A DNA stretch of 64,000 nt, taken from Maniola hyperantus (taxonomy: Eukaryota > Arthropoda > Insecta > Lepidoptera > Nymphalidae). Position 1 is the stretch's first letter. Each line of letters opens with the position of its first letter. Location of the stretch: assembly GCF_902806685.2 (NCBI RefSeq), contig NC_048555.1:5580001-5644000 (forward strand), given 5' to 3'. Shown piece after piece: positions 1 through 9,611 of the stretch. Made by a program: the position numbers and the translations under genes. The notes below the pieces were generated by a model. That model did no database searches, had not been told where the DNA came from, and saw only the letters and a program-made list of their open reading frames with translations.

Positions 1-5
1 CCCTC

Positions 6-559
6 CTGAACTAAGAGACAGCGCGTGCCAGACCTTCGTTATTTTATCAAAGCTGAAAGTTTCTCTGTGTATTGTCCCAAACACTGGGAGGAACGTTTGC
101 TTGGATCATGATGCCTTTCGGAGATAACAGGTAATACAGGCGTAAAAAATCCTATGTCAAAGTATTTAAAAGTCTATTTTTTTATATTTTTTCAGAATAG
201 TATTAGAAATCACGTCGTCCATTGCCAGACTATTAGTATCGTGGCAACCCCCTGCCAGACACCCTCAAACTTAAACAATTTATTAAACTCTAAAGGTGTC
301 TGGCAGGGGATTACCTACAGTGATACTAAGTGTCTGGCAATGTATGTACGACGTGATTTCTAAAACTATTCCGAAGAAAATAAAAAAAATGACTTGACAT
401 AAGATTTTTACACCTTTATTACCTGTTATCTCCCAAAGTCACCATTATCGGAACAAACATCCAAACAAACATTGCTCCAAGTTTTGGGGACAATACGCAG
501 AGAAACTTTTTGCTTTTATAAACTAACGAAGGTCTGGCACGCGCTGGCTCTCTATCCAG
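6..559. mobile_element. Giant fold-back (long-TIR) element
   Basis: The two halves are reverse complements over about 250 bases each, meeting near 275-290. The outer arm near 10-40 (AGCGCGTGCCAGACC) pairs with 530-555 (GGTCTGGCACGCGCT). The inner arm CCCTGCCAGACACC at 251-264 pairs with GGTGTCTGGCAGGG at 295-308. No transposase is visible; a 69-codon plus-strand frame at 154-363 lies across the fold and is not a gene. The right end is followed by TA; the left flank shows no clear duplication. A solo piece of the same end is at 33107-33182. A non-autonomous DNA transposon is the likely identity; the superfamily is not resolved. Confidence 0.8.
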
Positions 560-814
560 TACTGATATTATTTATTCAGTAACTAATACCTATAATACTT
601 GACACACATCACGTTACGGTCCACCTTTCGATCGACGTGACAGCGGTAAATGTACAAAGGACCGTTTCATACTTGGAAATTGATAGTGATATCTTTTCTC
701 ATAAGTCTTGTAAGGTTTTGTTTGGAGGTTTCTTTTAAGTGCTTTGTAAGAACCACGAAGTTACCTAAACATTACTTTTATTAAAAACTACTACTTATTT
801 AACTTTAGTATGGA

Positions 815-1027
815 CTAGATGATGCCTGCCTGCAACTTCGTCCACGTAAATTTGCGGGTTTTTTTTGCTTTTTTATTTTCCGAGATAAAAAGTAGCCTAT
901 GTCCTCGTCTTTAGGATGCTATCTGTATCAAATTCTGTCAAAATCATTTAAGCGGATGGGCCGTGAAAAGCTAGCAATCAGAGAAACAGAAAGACCGACA
1001 CACTCGCATTTATAATATTAGTATGGA
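815..1027 (-). mobile_element. Helitron-like non-autonomous element
   Basis: Read on the minus strand it starts TC, runs through CATACTAATATTATAAATG, a GTCT/GTTT tract, CTAGCTTTTCACGG and ATCCGCTTAAATGATTTTG, and ends in CTAG. It matches about a dozen other copies here. TC at the 5' end, CTAG at the 3' end and insertion between A and T are Helitron features. No Rep/helicase is encoded. A 12-base direct repeat, TAGTATGGACTA, lies at both ends (807-818 and 1019-1030), suggesting a lost neighbouring copy. Confidence 0.7.
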
Positions 1028-1060
1028 CTATGGAGTATGACGTCCATTACAGTAACACTT

Positions 1061-1215
1061 ACAGCTTAATCTTATTACTGTACAAATCATGCCCGCGTGG
1101 AATGGTGCCAAGAATAATGGCTGCATCTCTGCCCTTAACAGCCCAGCTGAACTTTTGCGTAAAAATGAGCCGATGAAAGACTCAATGAATAAGTTACTTG
1201 GAAAGAATAATGAAT
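1061..1215 (+). repeat. Interspersed repeat, family J, fragment
   Basis: Shares CATGCCCGCGTGGAATGGTG and GGCTGCATCTCTGC with copies at 1908, 22871, 29487, 35930 (minus), 60355 (minus) and a scrap at 14290. The family starts with a TTACAATAAAACTTAAAGC-like segment in better copies. Its class is unknown; a LINE tail or MITE is possible. Confidence 0.6.
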
Positions 1216-1611
1216 ATGAAAATCTTTAACAAGTAATACGTTACAAACTAAAACACTTAAAGTTTTGAGTAACATGCCAAAATGTTTCGTACTTTAAAAT
1301 CTGGCTGAATCAATCCTCGTAGCTACTCAATATTTTCGTTCTTTCTAATGTATAGGTACTTACCTACCTAATCCATCTTAAAAACGTTGAACTCATAAAA
1401 CATTAATAACATAACTTTCATTTGCGTTGCACTTAGTAAAACAGAGTTGCATTTTCGCAAACAACCTAAACATTAGCGCGAAAGCTGTTTGCACGGAATG
1501 GCGCGCCGCTCATTGTTTGCGCGCGTTATCGCAATTTGCAGCGAATGATCGGCGTGTTGCCCTTTAGTGTTGCTGTCGAACCGTCGAAACATTTAGGTTG
1601 CTTGTAATGTA
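1211..1611. other. No recognised feature
   Basis: AT-rich DNA changing to a more GC-balanced block near 1470-1550. I see no coding pattern and no repeat matching the rest of the window. Confidence 0.5.
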
Positions 1612-1739
1612 CGCGACAGGTCGAGATGGCAATCGGGGAGGCAGCGCACCGCATACCGGCACAGTCCCACACAAACCTGGTGCGGGCGAGCGCGAGTGAC
1701 GTGCGACTCATACCCCGATTGCCATTTCAACCTGTCGCG
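1612..1739. mobile_element. MITE, family R, copy 1
   Basis: Terminal inverted repeats CGCGACAGGTCGAGATGG and the reverse complement of CCATTTCAACCTGTCGCG, extending inward through CAATCGGGG/CCCCGATTG. The centre is GC-rich. Three more copies are at 13659, 24503 and 45766. No clear target duplication. The lack of coding capacity and about 27-base TIRs make it a MITE. Confidence 0.8.
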
Positions 1740-1907
1740 GACCTCGCTAAACAAACTATCCATGCTATTGTTTTAAATGCTAAAATAGGTCTGTACCGTT
1801 TCACGGATCATCAGTCGCTTAACTTTTGGCATAGATAAAACACCTTGGAAGCTTTTATCTTGCTAAACGTAATCAACATAAAAACGTTTTTTTTTTATTG
1901 AAAATGA

Positions 1908-2160
1908 GACAATAAAACTTAAATCTAGCCTTGTCTAATTGTACAAACCATGCCCACGTGGAATGGTGTCAAGAATCCTGGCTGCATTTCCACGCTGGAC
2001 AGCCAGACTGATCTTTGCGCGAAAAATGAGCCAGCCTTTCTGTCACTAGATAAGATAAGTTAACCGCGGTGAAATGTCTCGAATTTTTTTTAGTAGGTAC
2101 TACTAGTCTGCATGGCCCATGGTCTCCACGGCAAACGGAACAAAAATGTAACTCAGTTCA
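1908..2160 (+). repeat. Interspersed repeat, family J
   Basis: One of the longer copies: CCACGTGGAATGGTG at 1952, GCTGCATTTCCACGCTGGAC, GAAAAATGAGCCAGCC, then GGTCTCCACGGCAAACGG and ACAAAAATGTAACTC. Same order as the copy at 22871-23075. Class unresolved. Confidence 0.65.
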
Positions 2161-2225
2161 TGACTCAACCGCAGAATCCATTTAGCAAAATTTGGCATAG
2201 AGATAGGACTTAGGAAAAAGAATTT

Positions 2226-2276
2226 GTTTTATCCCGGGAAAAAAGGTTCGCGGACGAAGTCGCAGTCATAAAAGTC
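2226..2276 (+). mobile_element. Helitron-like 3' end relic
   Basis: Contains TTTATCCCGGGAAAA, CGCGGACGAAGTCGC and a terminal CTAG followed by T, which is the 3' end of the window's Helitron-like family. The CGC(G)GAC-GAA-GTCGCG part can fold as the short hairpin expected just before a Helitron 3' end. Confidence 0.6.
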
Positions 2277-2294
2277 TAGTTTATCATAGATTAC

Positions 2295-2322
2295 AGCTTT
2301 AGGGCTCGTTAGCCCTAAAGCT
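2295..2322. repeat. Short perfect hairpin
   Basis: AGCTTTAGGGCT, loop CGTT, AGCCCTAAAGCT: a 12-bp perfect stem. One of the short-loop inverted repeats scattered through the window. Confidence 0.8.
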
Positions 2323-2454
2323 TTCCTTCTACACTGAAAGCCTCTTATTGTGTGCGAGTGAAAACGCAGTCAAGCAAATGAAAACTTCAAACAAACAACA
2401 AAGTCAAGCAAACAGAGTTCTAAGAGGCCAAGATCAGCCTATATTTTATTTTAA

Positions 2455-2565
2455 GTTATAGACTAGCGCTTGGCTGCAATGAGACCTGGTGGCAGATGAT
2501 GATGCAGCCTAAGATGGAGCGCGCTTGCCTAGAAGATGCCTATTCACTCTTGTCTTGAAGGTACC
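2455..2565 (-). repeat. LINE/SINE tail, family P
   Basis: Reverse complement of the element seen best at 42733-42955: the minus strand carries CCATCTTAGGCTGCATCATC and GGTCTCATTGCAGCCAAGCG. Degenerate; no poly(A) remains. Confidence 0.55.
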
Positions 2566-3139
2566 TATATTATAATAGGAGGAGAAAACACTGATGCTCA
2601 AAGGGTGTTCTAAATCTTAGCGGTTCGAATTAGAAATGAGAAGGCAAATCGCTTCGTACGTCTCGGTGGAAATTCCGTTCCGTATTGTTGGTTTCGATGA
2701 GGGACCCGGGGCTTTAGCACCCTCACTACAAAAAATTGGACATTTGAGTAATGAGAGCCGAATAAAATACGCATTTTTAAACAAAATTATATTTTGTAAT
2801 CAGACTCTCAGAGTTTTCGGCCCAATTGATTTGCGAACGGTTAATTTTCGCCCAATTAATTCTTTTGTCGACTCAGACACTTGTTACTCGTAATTATTTC
2901 GCCCATGAATACACCCTCAACAACTCTGAATACTCTGATAACGTAACGATTTTAAAATTGAGATGGCAATTTAAAGCCAATTCGCAATTATTTGCCCGAA
3001 ACAATGGCGATGTGTTGTCGAATATTTTAATTTATCGCTATTGCCCGAATGTGCATACTTATGCGAATATATTGCTGTAGTTGTTTACTAACTGCGTGCA
3101 TCTAATTATCAAATAGATTTGTGATAGGTATATAATATT
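2566..3139. other. Unassigned block with two overlapping open frames
   Basis: Two plus-strand frames, 2636-2893 (85 codons) and 2826-3080 (84 codons), overlap in different registers. I recognise neither. The segment repeats a TTCG(G/C)CCAATT(G/A)AT motif at about 2817 and 2849. Codon use and length do not separate them from chance, so I do not call a gene. Confidence 0.3.
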
Positions 3140-3309
3140 GTATAAGTCCCACAAATTGCTATTGCGCTGGAACCATGTCTCATTAACATCGAAATGACGA
3201 CATTTTGACGTTAGTCTAAATAAAAATATACCATCAGCTCGAAACTTCAGTCTAGTGCTGACGTCACTAAAATTGCGACCACGCGCATTAGCAATTTGCG
3301 GAACTTATA
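3140..3309. mobile_element. MITE, family U, copy 1
   Basis: Ends TATAAGTCCCACAAATTGCT and GCAATTTGCGGAACTTATA are imperfect inverted repeats. The interior carries TGACGTCA-like steps. A second copy in opposite orientation is at 59822-59988. Confidence 0.75.
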
Positions 3310-3510
3310 GTTAAATGCGATATATGAACTACAGCAATCGAAATAAATAAAAAGAACTGACTGATCAACGACCAGCATACAGATTCCAAAAAACGATAAA
3401 GCCAGATTTATGAAATTCCTATTAGAAGTTTTATATTTCCGCAGAGCAAAGCGGCAGGCGGTCGTTATAGTAGGTAATCTGTACAAATATATGTTTGTTT
3501 ATCCATACTA

Positions 3511-3727
3511 TCCATACTAATATTATAAATGCGAAAGTGTGTCTGTCTGTCTGTCTGCTAGCTTTTCACGGCTCAACCGTTCAACTGATTTTCACGAAAT
3601 TTAGTACAGAGGTAGCTTGCAACCCGGGGAAGGACATAGGCTACTTTTTATCCCGGAAAATTTAAGAGTTCCCACAGGAATTTTAAAAACCTAAATTCAC
3701 ACGTACGAAGTCGCGGGCATCAGCTAG
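3511..3727 (+). mobile_element. Helitron-like non-autonomous element, near intact
   Basis: Begins TCCATACTAATATTATAAAT, then GTGTGTCTGTCTGTCTG, GCTAGCTTTTCACGGC, GATAGG-like middle, TTTTATCCCGGAAAA, GTACGAAGTCGCGGGCATC and ends CAGCTAG before T. A partial duplicate of the 5' end (ATCCATACTA) precedes it at 3501. Good reference copy for the family. Confidence 0.75.
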
Positions 3728-3860
3728 TTTGTAATAACTAAATCACTCTGAAATTACTTAACCACTTTTTGAAATTCTTTCACTATTAGAAAGCTACTTT
3801 ACATTGGCTACAATAATTATGTATATCTTTCACACGAGAGAAGCCGGGTGGATCAACTAT

Positions 3861-3896
3861 ATACTAATACATAATAATAATATTATGTATTAGTAT
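3861..3896. repeat. AT-rich perfect hairpin
   Basis: ATACTAATACATAATA and its exact reverse complement, separated by ATAA. A 16-bp stem. Confidence 0.8.
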
Positions 3897-4147
3897 TTGC
3901 CACTTACCTTGTGTTCTAACTTCTAGCTGAAGTAACTATAGTGTTTTAAAGGAAAAAAGGAACAAATGAGTTCTCCGTGTCCTAAACAATTAGGCTAATT
4001 TGTATGTGCCGTGTTGAATAAAGGACGCTTAGGGACTCCAACCTCGGACTCATAAGTCAGCTCAGTCAGCAGTCATTCACTATAAGCTTAAAATATAAAG
4101 CTTACAATTATAAATTGATAGAATTCTATTTTAGGACAATATTTTTT

Positions 4148-4450
4148 TTAATAGAGATAGCGAGCAAACGAGCAGCCGGGTCACCTGATGTTAAGTGATT
4201 ACCGCCGCCCATGAACATTTGCAGCACCAGAGGAACCGCCGATGCGTTGCCGGCCTTTTAGAAATTTGTTGGTCCGCCCCTTGAAAACCCCCATGTTGTA
4301 ATCTAGTGGGAACACCGCCGATGGGAGTTGGTTCCACAGTCTGCATGTGCGTGGAAAGAAGGATCTGGCACAACGGACGGTCGAAGTGCACCAGACACCC
4401 AGGTGGAGATGGTGAAATTCCTTACGGTGGCGCGCGGTGCGGTTGTAGAA
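4148..4450 (-). mobile_element. LINE 3' end (C-terminus and tail), family L
   Basis: The minus strand reads toward ...GGCCGGCAACGCATCGGCGG, CTGGTGCTGCAAATGTTCAT, GGGCGGCGGTAATCACTTAA and a terminal A-rich tract. The same 3' end occurs on the plus strand at 61205-61375. This is a common lepidopteran non-LTR retrotransposon terminus. The coding part is frameshifted: fragments of its frame lie at 4191-4391 on the minus strand. Truncated 5' end, as usual for LINE insertions. The exact clade (Jockey, CR1 or L2) cannot be decided here. Confidence 0.7.
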
Positions 4451-4466
4451 AAATGAGGGATGATAT

Positions 4467-4494
4467 CTTAAGTTATTTAAATAAATAACTTAAG
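4467..4494. repeat. AT-rich perfect hairpin
   Basis: CTTAAGTTATTT, loop AAAT, AAATAACTTAAG. Twelve-base stem just upstream of LINE remnants. Confidence 0.75.
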
Positions 4495-4569
4495 TTAAAG
4501 TCAGCAGTTTTAAAACTGTCTTTTATTTAGCTTATAATTTCAATAGTAACTTATATGTATGTAAATGTA

Positions 4570-4617
4570 CCCAACTAACATGGGAAAAGGGTAGGTCCTT
4601 TTCCCATGTTAATTGGG
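4570..4617. repeat. 21-bp hairpin at a LINE relic end
   Basis: CCCAACTAACATGGGAAAAGG and CCTTTTCCCATGTTAATTGGG form a 21-bp stem with one mismatch around the loop GTAGGT. It lies at the outer edge of the antisense LINE relic and looks like a templated duplication of that edge. Confidence 0.8.
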
Positions 4618-4832
4618 ATCAGCTCTCCTAGCCATATTTTCCCAAGTTGTTCTGTTTTGGGTTGTCATTGTGTCTATTTGGGTATTATAGTCGTTCAATA
4701 TTACTGATATCCAACTTTGTCGAGGTCTTCCCCGTCGCATCGTCTGGGTCCAGTACTAACATTTATTACACTGTGATTCTCGAGTCTTCTCATAAAATGA
4801 CTATACCACCGTAGCCTGAGTTTATCTTCGAA
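4611..4832 (-). pseudogene. RTE-type LINE, C-terminal ORF relic
   Basis: Reading the minus strand from 4832 gives an open stretch containing LRLRWYSHFMRRLENHSVI, matching the LRWxGHxxRR pattern near the C-terminus of RTE-clade endonuclease/reverse transcriptases. Downstream the frame breaks; pieces of the expected R-G-R-P and WEK-type tail appear in another register. The catalytic domains are absent. It sits next to a sense-oriented tail at 4900-5060, so two LINE fragments meet tail-to-tail or by inversion. Confidence 0.6.
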
Positions 4833-4899
4833 TGGCACTATTTCGAACGTGCCCAGAATATGCCTATATTGTGCCATTTCAACTTTGACACACCCGCTT

Positions 4900-5065
4900 T
4901 TAAATTTTGGTCTGCCTTTCTGCCCGGGCTAACTTTAGAACACCGTCCACCTAGTAACACTAGGACGAGCTGCTGGATTCAGGCGGCGCAAGACCGTGGC
5001 GTGTGGAAGTCCCTACAAGATACCTATGTCCAGCAGTGGACGTCTATCGGTTGATGATGATGATG
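4900..5065 (+). pseudogene. RTE-type LINE 3' end, family K
   Basis: The plus-strand frame ends ...WKSLQDTYVQQWTSIG and stop at 5052-5054, followed by a (TGA)n tail, TGATGATGATGATGAA. The DNA motif CTGGATTCAGGCGGCGCAAG then GTGTGGAAGTCCCTA recurs in six other fragments in the window. The ending YVQQWT is typical of the very C-terminus of insect RTE reverse transcriptases, and a GAT-rich microsatellite tail is typical of the family. It is severely 5' truncated. Confidence 0.75.
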
Positions 5066-5120
5066 AACTTTAGAAACCGATTTTGAAGAGACTTACATTA
5101 CCTACCCGGCAGGAAATATT

Positions 5121-5264
5121 GCACATCGAACTTTAGAAAGAGATAACAGTTTTATAGAGCGTTGTCCCTGTCGTTGGGACCGACAATATGCCACATGAGG
5201 GTGGCATGTTTAATGTATATACAAACCCTCCGTAAAAAATTACAAAAAAAGGTACGAGTGACAG
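5121..5264. mobile_element. MITE, family X, decayed copy
   Basis: Shares ACATCGAACTTTAGA, TAGAGCGTTGTCCCTGTCGT and GTGACAG with the intact TA-flanked element at 45118-45290. Its right part is replaced by a SINE beginning at 5271, so the SINE probably landed in or beside it. Confidence 0.6.
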
Positions 5265-5270
5265 GTAAAC

Positions 5271-5557
5271 GACGCCTTCCAAACGGAGGTCGGGGGTTCG
5301 ATCCCGGGCACGCACCTCTAACTTTTCGGAGTTATGTGCGTTTTTAAGTAATTAAAATATCACTTGCTTTAACGGTGAAGGAAAACATCGTGAGGAAACC
5401 TGCATGCCCGAGAGTTCTCCATAATGTTCTCAAAGGTGTGTGAAGTCTGCCAATCCGCACTTGACCAGCGTGGTAGACTATGGCCAAAACCCTTCTCACT
5501 CTGAGAGGAGACCCGTGCTCTGTAGTGAGCCGGCGATGGGTTGATCATGATGATGAC
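5271..5557 (+). mobile_element. tRNA-derived SINE
   Basis: Carries a B box, GGTTCGATCCC at 5295-5305, followed by CGGAGTTATGTGCGTTTT, AACGGTGAAGGAAAACATCG, AGGAAACCTGCATGCC, GTGTGTGAAGTCTGCC and a GATGATGATG tail. The A-box half is lost. Seven copies are in the window. SINEs of this type are transcribed by RNA polymerase III and mobilised by a partner LINE; the (GAT)n tail resembles that of family K here, which suggests the partner. Confidence 0.8.
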
Positions 5558-5689
5558 TGTACAGAGAAGTTGCCTATCAGTATAGTGTTTGAAGTGGTAT
5601 CAGCTGTTCATCATTTTCATCATTGAATCTAGTCCCGAGGGTAATACCTATTCCGCCAGGCACGAAATTTCGACAACTGTTAGTCGGTA

Positions 5690-6000
5690 GGTACCACAAA
5701 TCAGTACCCGTAGTACAAGATTTTACGTCTCACCAAACGAAACCAAATTCGAGAGTCGAAATACTTCCGCGTTACAGTAAAATGGACCTAAACAGCCTTG
5801 AATTGAAGTCAAATATTCAATGCCACTGATTTTAATTTCGCAATGTTTCCGCTTGGAGCGCTGGCTGTAGAAGTGTAGACAAACTTGAGCTTTAAAACTA
5901 GGAATTTAAGATCCAGTTTACTGTAACGCGGAAGTATTTGGACTCTCGAATTTGGTTTCGTTTGGTGAGACGTAAAATCTTGTACTACGGGTACAGCACA
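5690..6000. mobile_element. Fold-back element, family S
   Basis: Arm 5698-5785 and arm 5915-6000 are near-perfect reverse complements: GTACAAGATTTTACGTCTCA pairs with TGAGACGTAAAATCTTGTAC. The spacer holds CGCAATGTTTCCGCTTGGAG. Because both arms read the same, frames on opposite strands both encode VVQDFTSHQTKPNSR; this is an artefact of the palindrome, not a protein. Related sequence is duplicated at 19859-20820. Confidence 0.75.
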
Positions 6001-6465
6001 ATGAAATCGAATAACAATTATAATTATAACTTCCAATAATCCAACATGCCAAATTAATGAGAGCATCGAAATAATAATAAATTTTGCTCATATTCCATTA
6101 TGAAGGCTTTTTAACTCATAATGGAGAGTAAAGTGGCAATCATCGTTCGCCGTACAAAAGCTTGAGTACCAAAAAAAGTTTTAATAAGTACTTTTGCCGG
6201 TTCTTTAATTAAACCTGCAAATAAAATTAACCTGCCTAATAACTTTGCGCTTTTACTATGATAGGTATAGTTCTTGCATTTCACGAAGGCCACTGACTCA
6301 TGCTTGTGTTTAAGTCGTATCGGTATACGTAAGGTACACCAAATATGTGTGCGTTTGACAGCGTTTGCTCGCGACTGATTGGTCCGACATGCACACACAC
6401 TCGCAATGACCATGTAAACGACGTTACCACAAGTAAAGTTCACTAGCCTATACGTGTATGGATAA
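6001..6465. other. No recognised feature
   Basis: A 110-codon minus-strand frame (6111-6443) has no recognisable domain, no start context of note and no neighbours to support it. I see no repeat match to the rest of the window. Confidence 0.5.
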
Positions 6466-6885
6466 AGTCACCTTTGGATTCACCTTTAAAATTAGGCCTA
6501 AAATCGTACTTTTGACATGACATATTATCTCTACATTTGCTCTACATAGTATAAAATAAAGTCGCTTCCCGCTGTCTGTATGTATGAACGCGTAGATCTT
6601 TTAAACTACGCAACGGATTTTAATGCGGTTTTCACCAATAGATAGAGTGATTCAAGAGGAAGCTTTATAGCTATAGTTTAGTTATCAAAAATTAGAGATC
6701 CCTAGAGAAATTGAAATAATGTGAATTAGGTTGGAAAAAATCCTCTCATTCAGAGAGTTTCCGAGGCAAATGCACCTCAATGACACCACATTAGTATCTA
6801 CATTGCACCCATGCGAAGCTGGGGCGGGTCGCTAGTGACACATAAAGTTAAAATGGCGCGTGAAAAGTCGTTTTTCACGCATCAT
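6466..6885. mobile_element. MITE family AA split by a Helitron-like insert
   Basis: The outer parts (6466-6540 and 6836-6885) together match the uninterrupted copy at 28333-28493: CGTACTTTTGACATGACA on the left, AGTTAAAATGGCGCGTGAAA and TTTTTCACGCATCAT on the right. The element at 6541-6835 sits between them, giving a relative age: AA first, Helitron later. Confidence 0.6.
6541..6835 (+). mobile_element. Helitron-like element, family N, copy 1
   Basis: Starts TCTACATAGTATAAAATAAA and ends GGGGCGGGTCGCTAG before T. The full-length partner is at 13304-13606 on the minus strand with the same ends. TC/CTAG termini and lack of inverted repeats fit a non-autonomous Helitron. The base before TC here is C rather than the expected A, so the left edge is slightly uncertain. 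Confidence 0.65.
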
Positions 6886-6904
6886 ACTTTGTTTTGCTTT
6901 TTAT

Positions 6905-7272
6905 ATTGTGTTCTCTGTACTGCTTTTGTGGTGTACATTTAATAAATAATACTCGTTCATTTATTAATTTTATATTTATAATGGAATACTTTAACTTTAC
7001 TTACCCTAGAAAGTAGTAAGTACTACTACTGACTAGTGATCTTATTTAACCTTCCTTCGCTTAACTTTTCGTAACACTAAAATAGAAATGTTCTCCAAAG
7101 ATGAACGGTAAAAGTTATGTAGGAGCTGTAACATTTTACCCCCTTATTTAACGTTCCCCCGTTTACCCTTAGGCTAAACAGAAATGCGATACTATTATGT
7201 ATCTTTCATACTGTCGTCTCTTTATCTTCGTTCAATTAAATATTAATCTTTAGGGCAGACGATATAACTAAA
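6905..7272. other. Possible LINE tail, otherwise unassigned
   Basis: CTTTTGTGGTGTACATTTAA followed by TAAATAAT at 6922-6950 resembles the terminal part of some lepidopteran LINE UTRs (compare 32300). The rest is AT-rich and unmatched. Confidence 0.3.
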
Positions 7273-7419
7273 TCTAGATATAAAAGTAAGAAGAAAAGTC
7301 CTGACTCGCTGACCGACATATCAAACGACCAGCCCAAACCCAGACATACGAGTTTCATTATAATGTAGACAAAGAATAAGGTCGGTTTTTTTGAAAATTC
7401 TCACAGAAGCTGTCGCTAG
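7273..7419 (+). mobile_element. Helitron-like deletion derivative
   Basis: Begins TCTAGATATAAAAGTAAG, continues AAAGTCCTGACTCGCTGACC and CAGCCCAAACC, and stops at a CTAG (7416-7419). The 5' part matches the minus-strand element at 61879-62204 and a fragment at 46838-46930. The middle is shortened. Confidence 0.45.
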
Positions 7420-7498
7420 AGATAATATTTGCGACAATTCTGGAAATTCATGATCCGATTTTTATACTTTCATGGCGAAATTAGACGGTTCGATAGGT

Positions 7499-7560
7499 AT
7501 CAACCGCTAAACATCCACAGCTGGATTGTAGGGACTTCCACACGCCACTGTCTTCTATAG
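7499..7560 (-). repeat. RTE LINE tail scrap, family K
   Basis: The minus strand reads CAGTGGCGTGTGGAAGTCCC then ATCCAGCTGTGGATG, the degenerate tail seen intact at 4980-5050. Confidence 0.55.
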
Positions 7561-9611
7561 TACTATAGTTCAATTCGATTTGTATTTTCTTAGAGTTCAA
7601 TTTATTTTGCATTGGATGCAAGAGATGTATTCTTTAAAATTTTATTTTTATATCTAAGTGGCTTATTAAAATCAGCGACATACTCGTAACACCGGTAAAT
7701 TGAAAGTAGACGCCATTTCTATAATCTCATTTAGAATTCTGTGGCATAAAATATGGATCAAAGCATCAAAGGAGACCCTTGATAGAGAGATATTTATTAC
7801 AAAGTTGACACTTGATATTAAGTGCTGTGGTTGATGAACATCTTTTTAATGACGAAGGAAAAGCTGAAACTTTGTGTTATTTTAATAAAAAGAGGGAGAA
7901 AATGTCGACCTAAAAATCGTACACGTGGACGAAATAATTAGGTAAGTCCGCATTAATGTTTACAAATGGAAAAGTGTGTTTATGTACCTTGTTACAGCTA
8001 CTTACCTACTGCTGAACTGATTTTGAAAATATTTTATACTCAACAGCTGTACTGGTATTGAGTACCTACTGAGATAGATTTATGATGATGATTTTATAAG
8101 AATGCATCGTAGCCAATAGTCAGTGTGCGTCAACCAATCAGAGGTGATTGCGATCGTGACATTGTAGCTCTCATTCTACCGCAATCGAGCAACTGTATGA
8201 TTTATCCGTATCCGTATCCGCGGATCTACATATTTTGTAATGATCCTTCACATCACTAGTTACTATTTAAAGCGCCGCATCTAGTGAAGCATTGATGTCG
8301 CTTCAAATATCTCAATCAGAAATGGCACAGGAAATAGCTATAGACAGAGTTAGCAAGGGAAATTTAACGTTTGTTCCTGCCCAGTCGCTCCGACAGTTTG
8401 TTTGAAGTTTGACTTCGCCGGCCAAGCCCGCCTTTGTATTGGCCGTCTTATCCGATAATCGAATGCCAACTTGTGTATACAGTTATCCTTATTTCAATTG
8501 ATATTGCGGTCATGAGTTGTGCTTCAACCAACACTGCAATGCCAACTTTACGAGAAAATTTTAAGTGATCGATGTGAACGAATTACGCGTAAAAGCGCGT
8601 TTGACCTCCTTACCCCTCTTTTCTTAACCCCCAGTTTCAATGACCAAATTTTAATTAGCTTATTAATAATGGTTGAATAGAAGGACGATTTTGACCCGAA
8701 TTGTCACTTTGTAACTTTGTAAGATCTAAGTAAGTACCTACAACGCCTGAGGGTGCTCCGGTGTCAAAGTGAAATGTACATTGAATGTGTTTTGGAGGAT
8801 TTACGCGGTGGTGGTGCATCTTGCTTGCTTATATTAGCTTGCTTTTCCTGCATGTTTAGCAATGGGAGAGACTATGCATATAGCACGCTGCACGCAACCA
8901 TACAGATTAATCTGTTTTGGCGAATTACAGCAAATTTTGGTCCTTGTCATGTATATTAATCGTTAATCATTTCAAAATTGGATTTCGGAAAGGGCAATTC
9001 GGCAGCAACAATTTAATTCAGTTTATTTCACAAATTGATGTTCTTACCTAAAAGTGATTATTATTAGTTCTGTACGGTAATATTACAATGACAGGCGTTC
9101 GTGCGAACCCGCGGGGTGACAGCAACGCGACAGCAGTAGCAATGCGATAGTTCACTTGCTGTCTCTCTCTAGCCGGACGTTTGACAGCAATGATCGCGAG
9201 ATTTACGCCTGTAGCAAGCCTGTCGCGAGATACGTAAGCACCCCGCCGGTAAAGATAGATCGCTTTTGAACTTTGACAGCTATTTCCACGATCCGTTGAT
9301 TTGATTAATCTTTTAGAACCGGAGATGAGTATAACTTCAAAGTGGTCAATAAATTAAACAGGTAAAAATTACAGCTTTTAAAGATATGTCAGCGCATTGG
9401 CCATGAAACTGGACAGTTCTCTCTGGAGGTGCTGGGGTGGTGCGAGGCGCTAGAAGGCTCTCACGAGCATTGTGAATAGATAGAATTAGTTTTTAATTTA
9501 GTAGGATCTTTTAGTTTTTGTACTAACACACACTTATGGGTTGATACGCCTGAAATAAGAGTTTTTTAATATTTATTTGTGTATTATAATTATATTCATA
9601 CTGTTATACTG
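7561..9611. other. Long stretch with no recognised gene or repeat
   Basis: Two kilobases without a convincing coding run. A moderately GC-rich patch at 9085-9250 repeats GCGACAGC/GACAGCAA motifs. The 68-codon frame at 8753-8959 is unremarkable. 9360-9560 ends in an AATAAGAGTTTTTT-like tail that could be an old retroelement UTR. Confidence 0.4.

Noticed and set aside
154..363. 69-codon plus-strand frame
   Set aside because: It crosses the centre of a giant palindrome and reads both arms; not a gene.
2295..2322. GC-containing hairpin resembling a rho-independent terminator
   Set aside because: Eukaryotic DNA with no U-run or upstream gene; better seen as one of many snap-back hairpins.
6111..6443. 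110-codon minus-strand frame
   Set aside because: No domain, no codon pattern and no supporting signals; length is within chance expectation for this composition.
8095..8200. AACCAATCAGAGGTGATTGCGATCG as a MITE relative of 45845-45995
   Set aside because: Shares only short words (CCAATCA, ATTGCGAT) without a convincing alignment.
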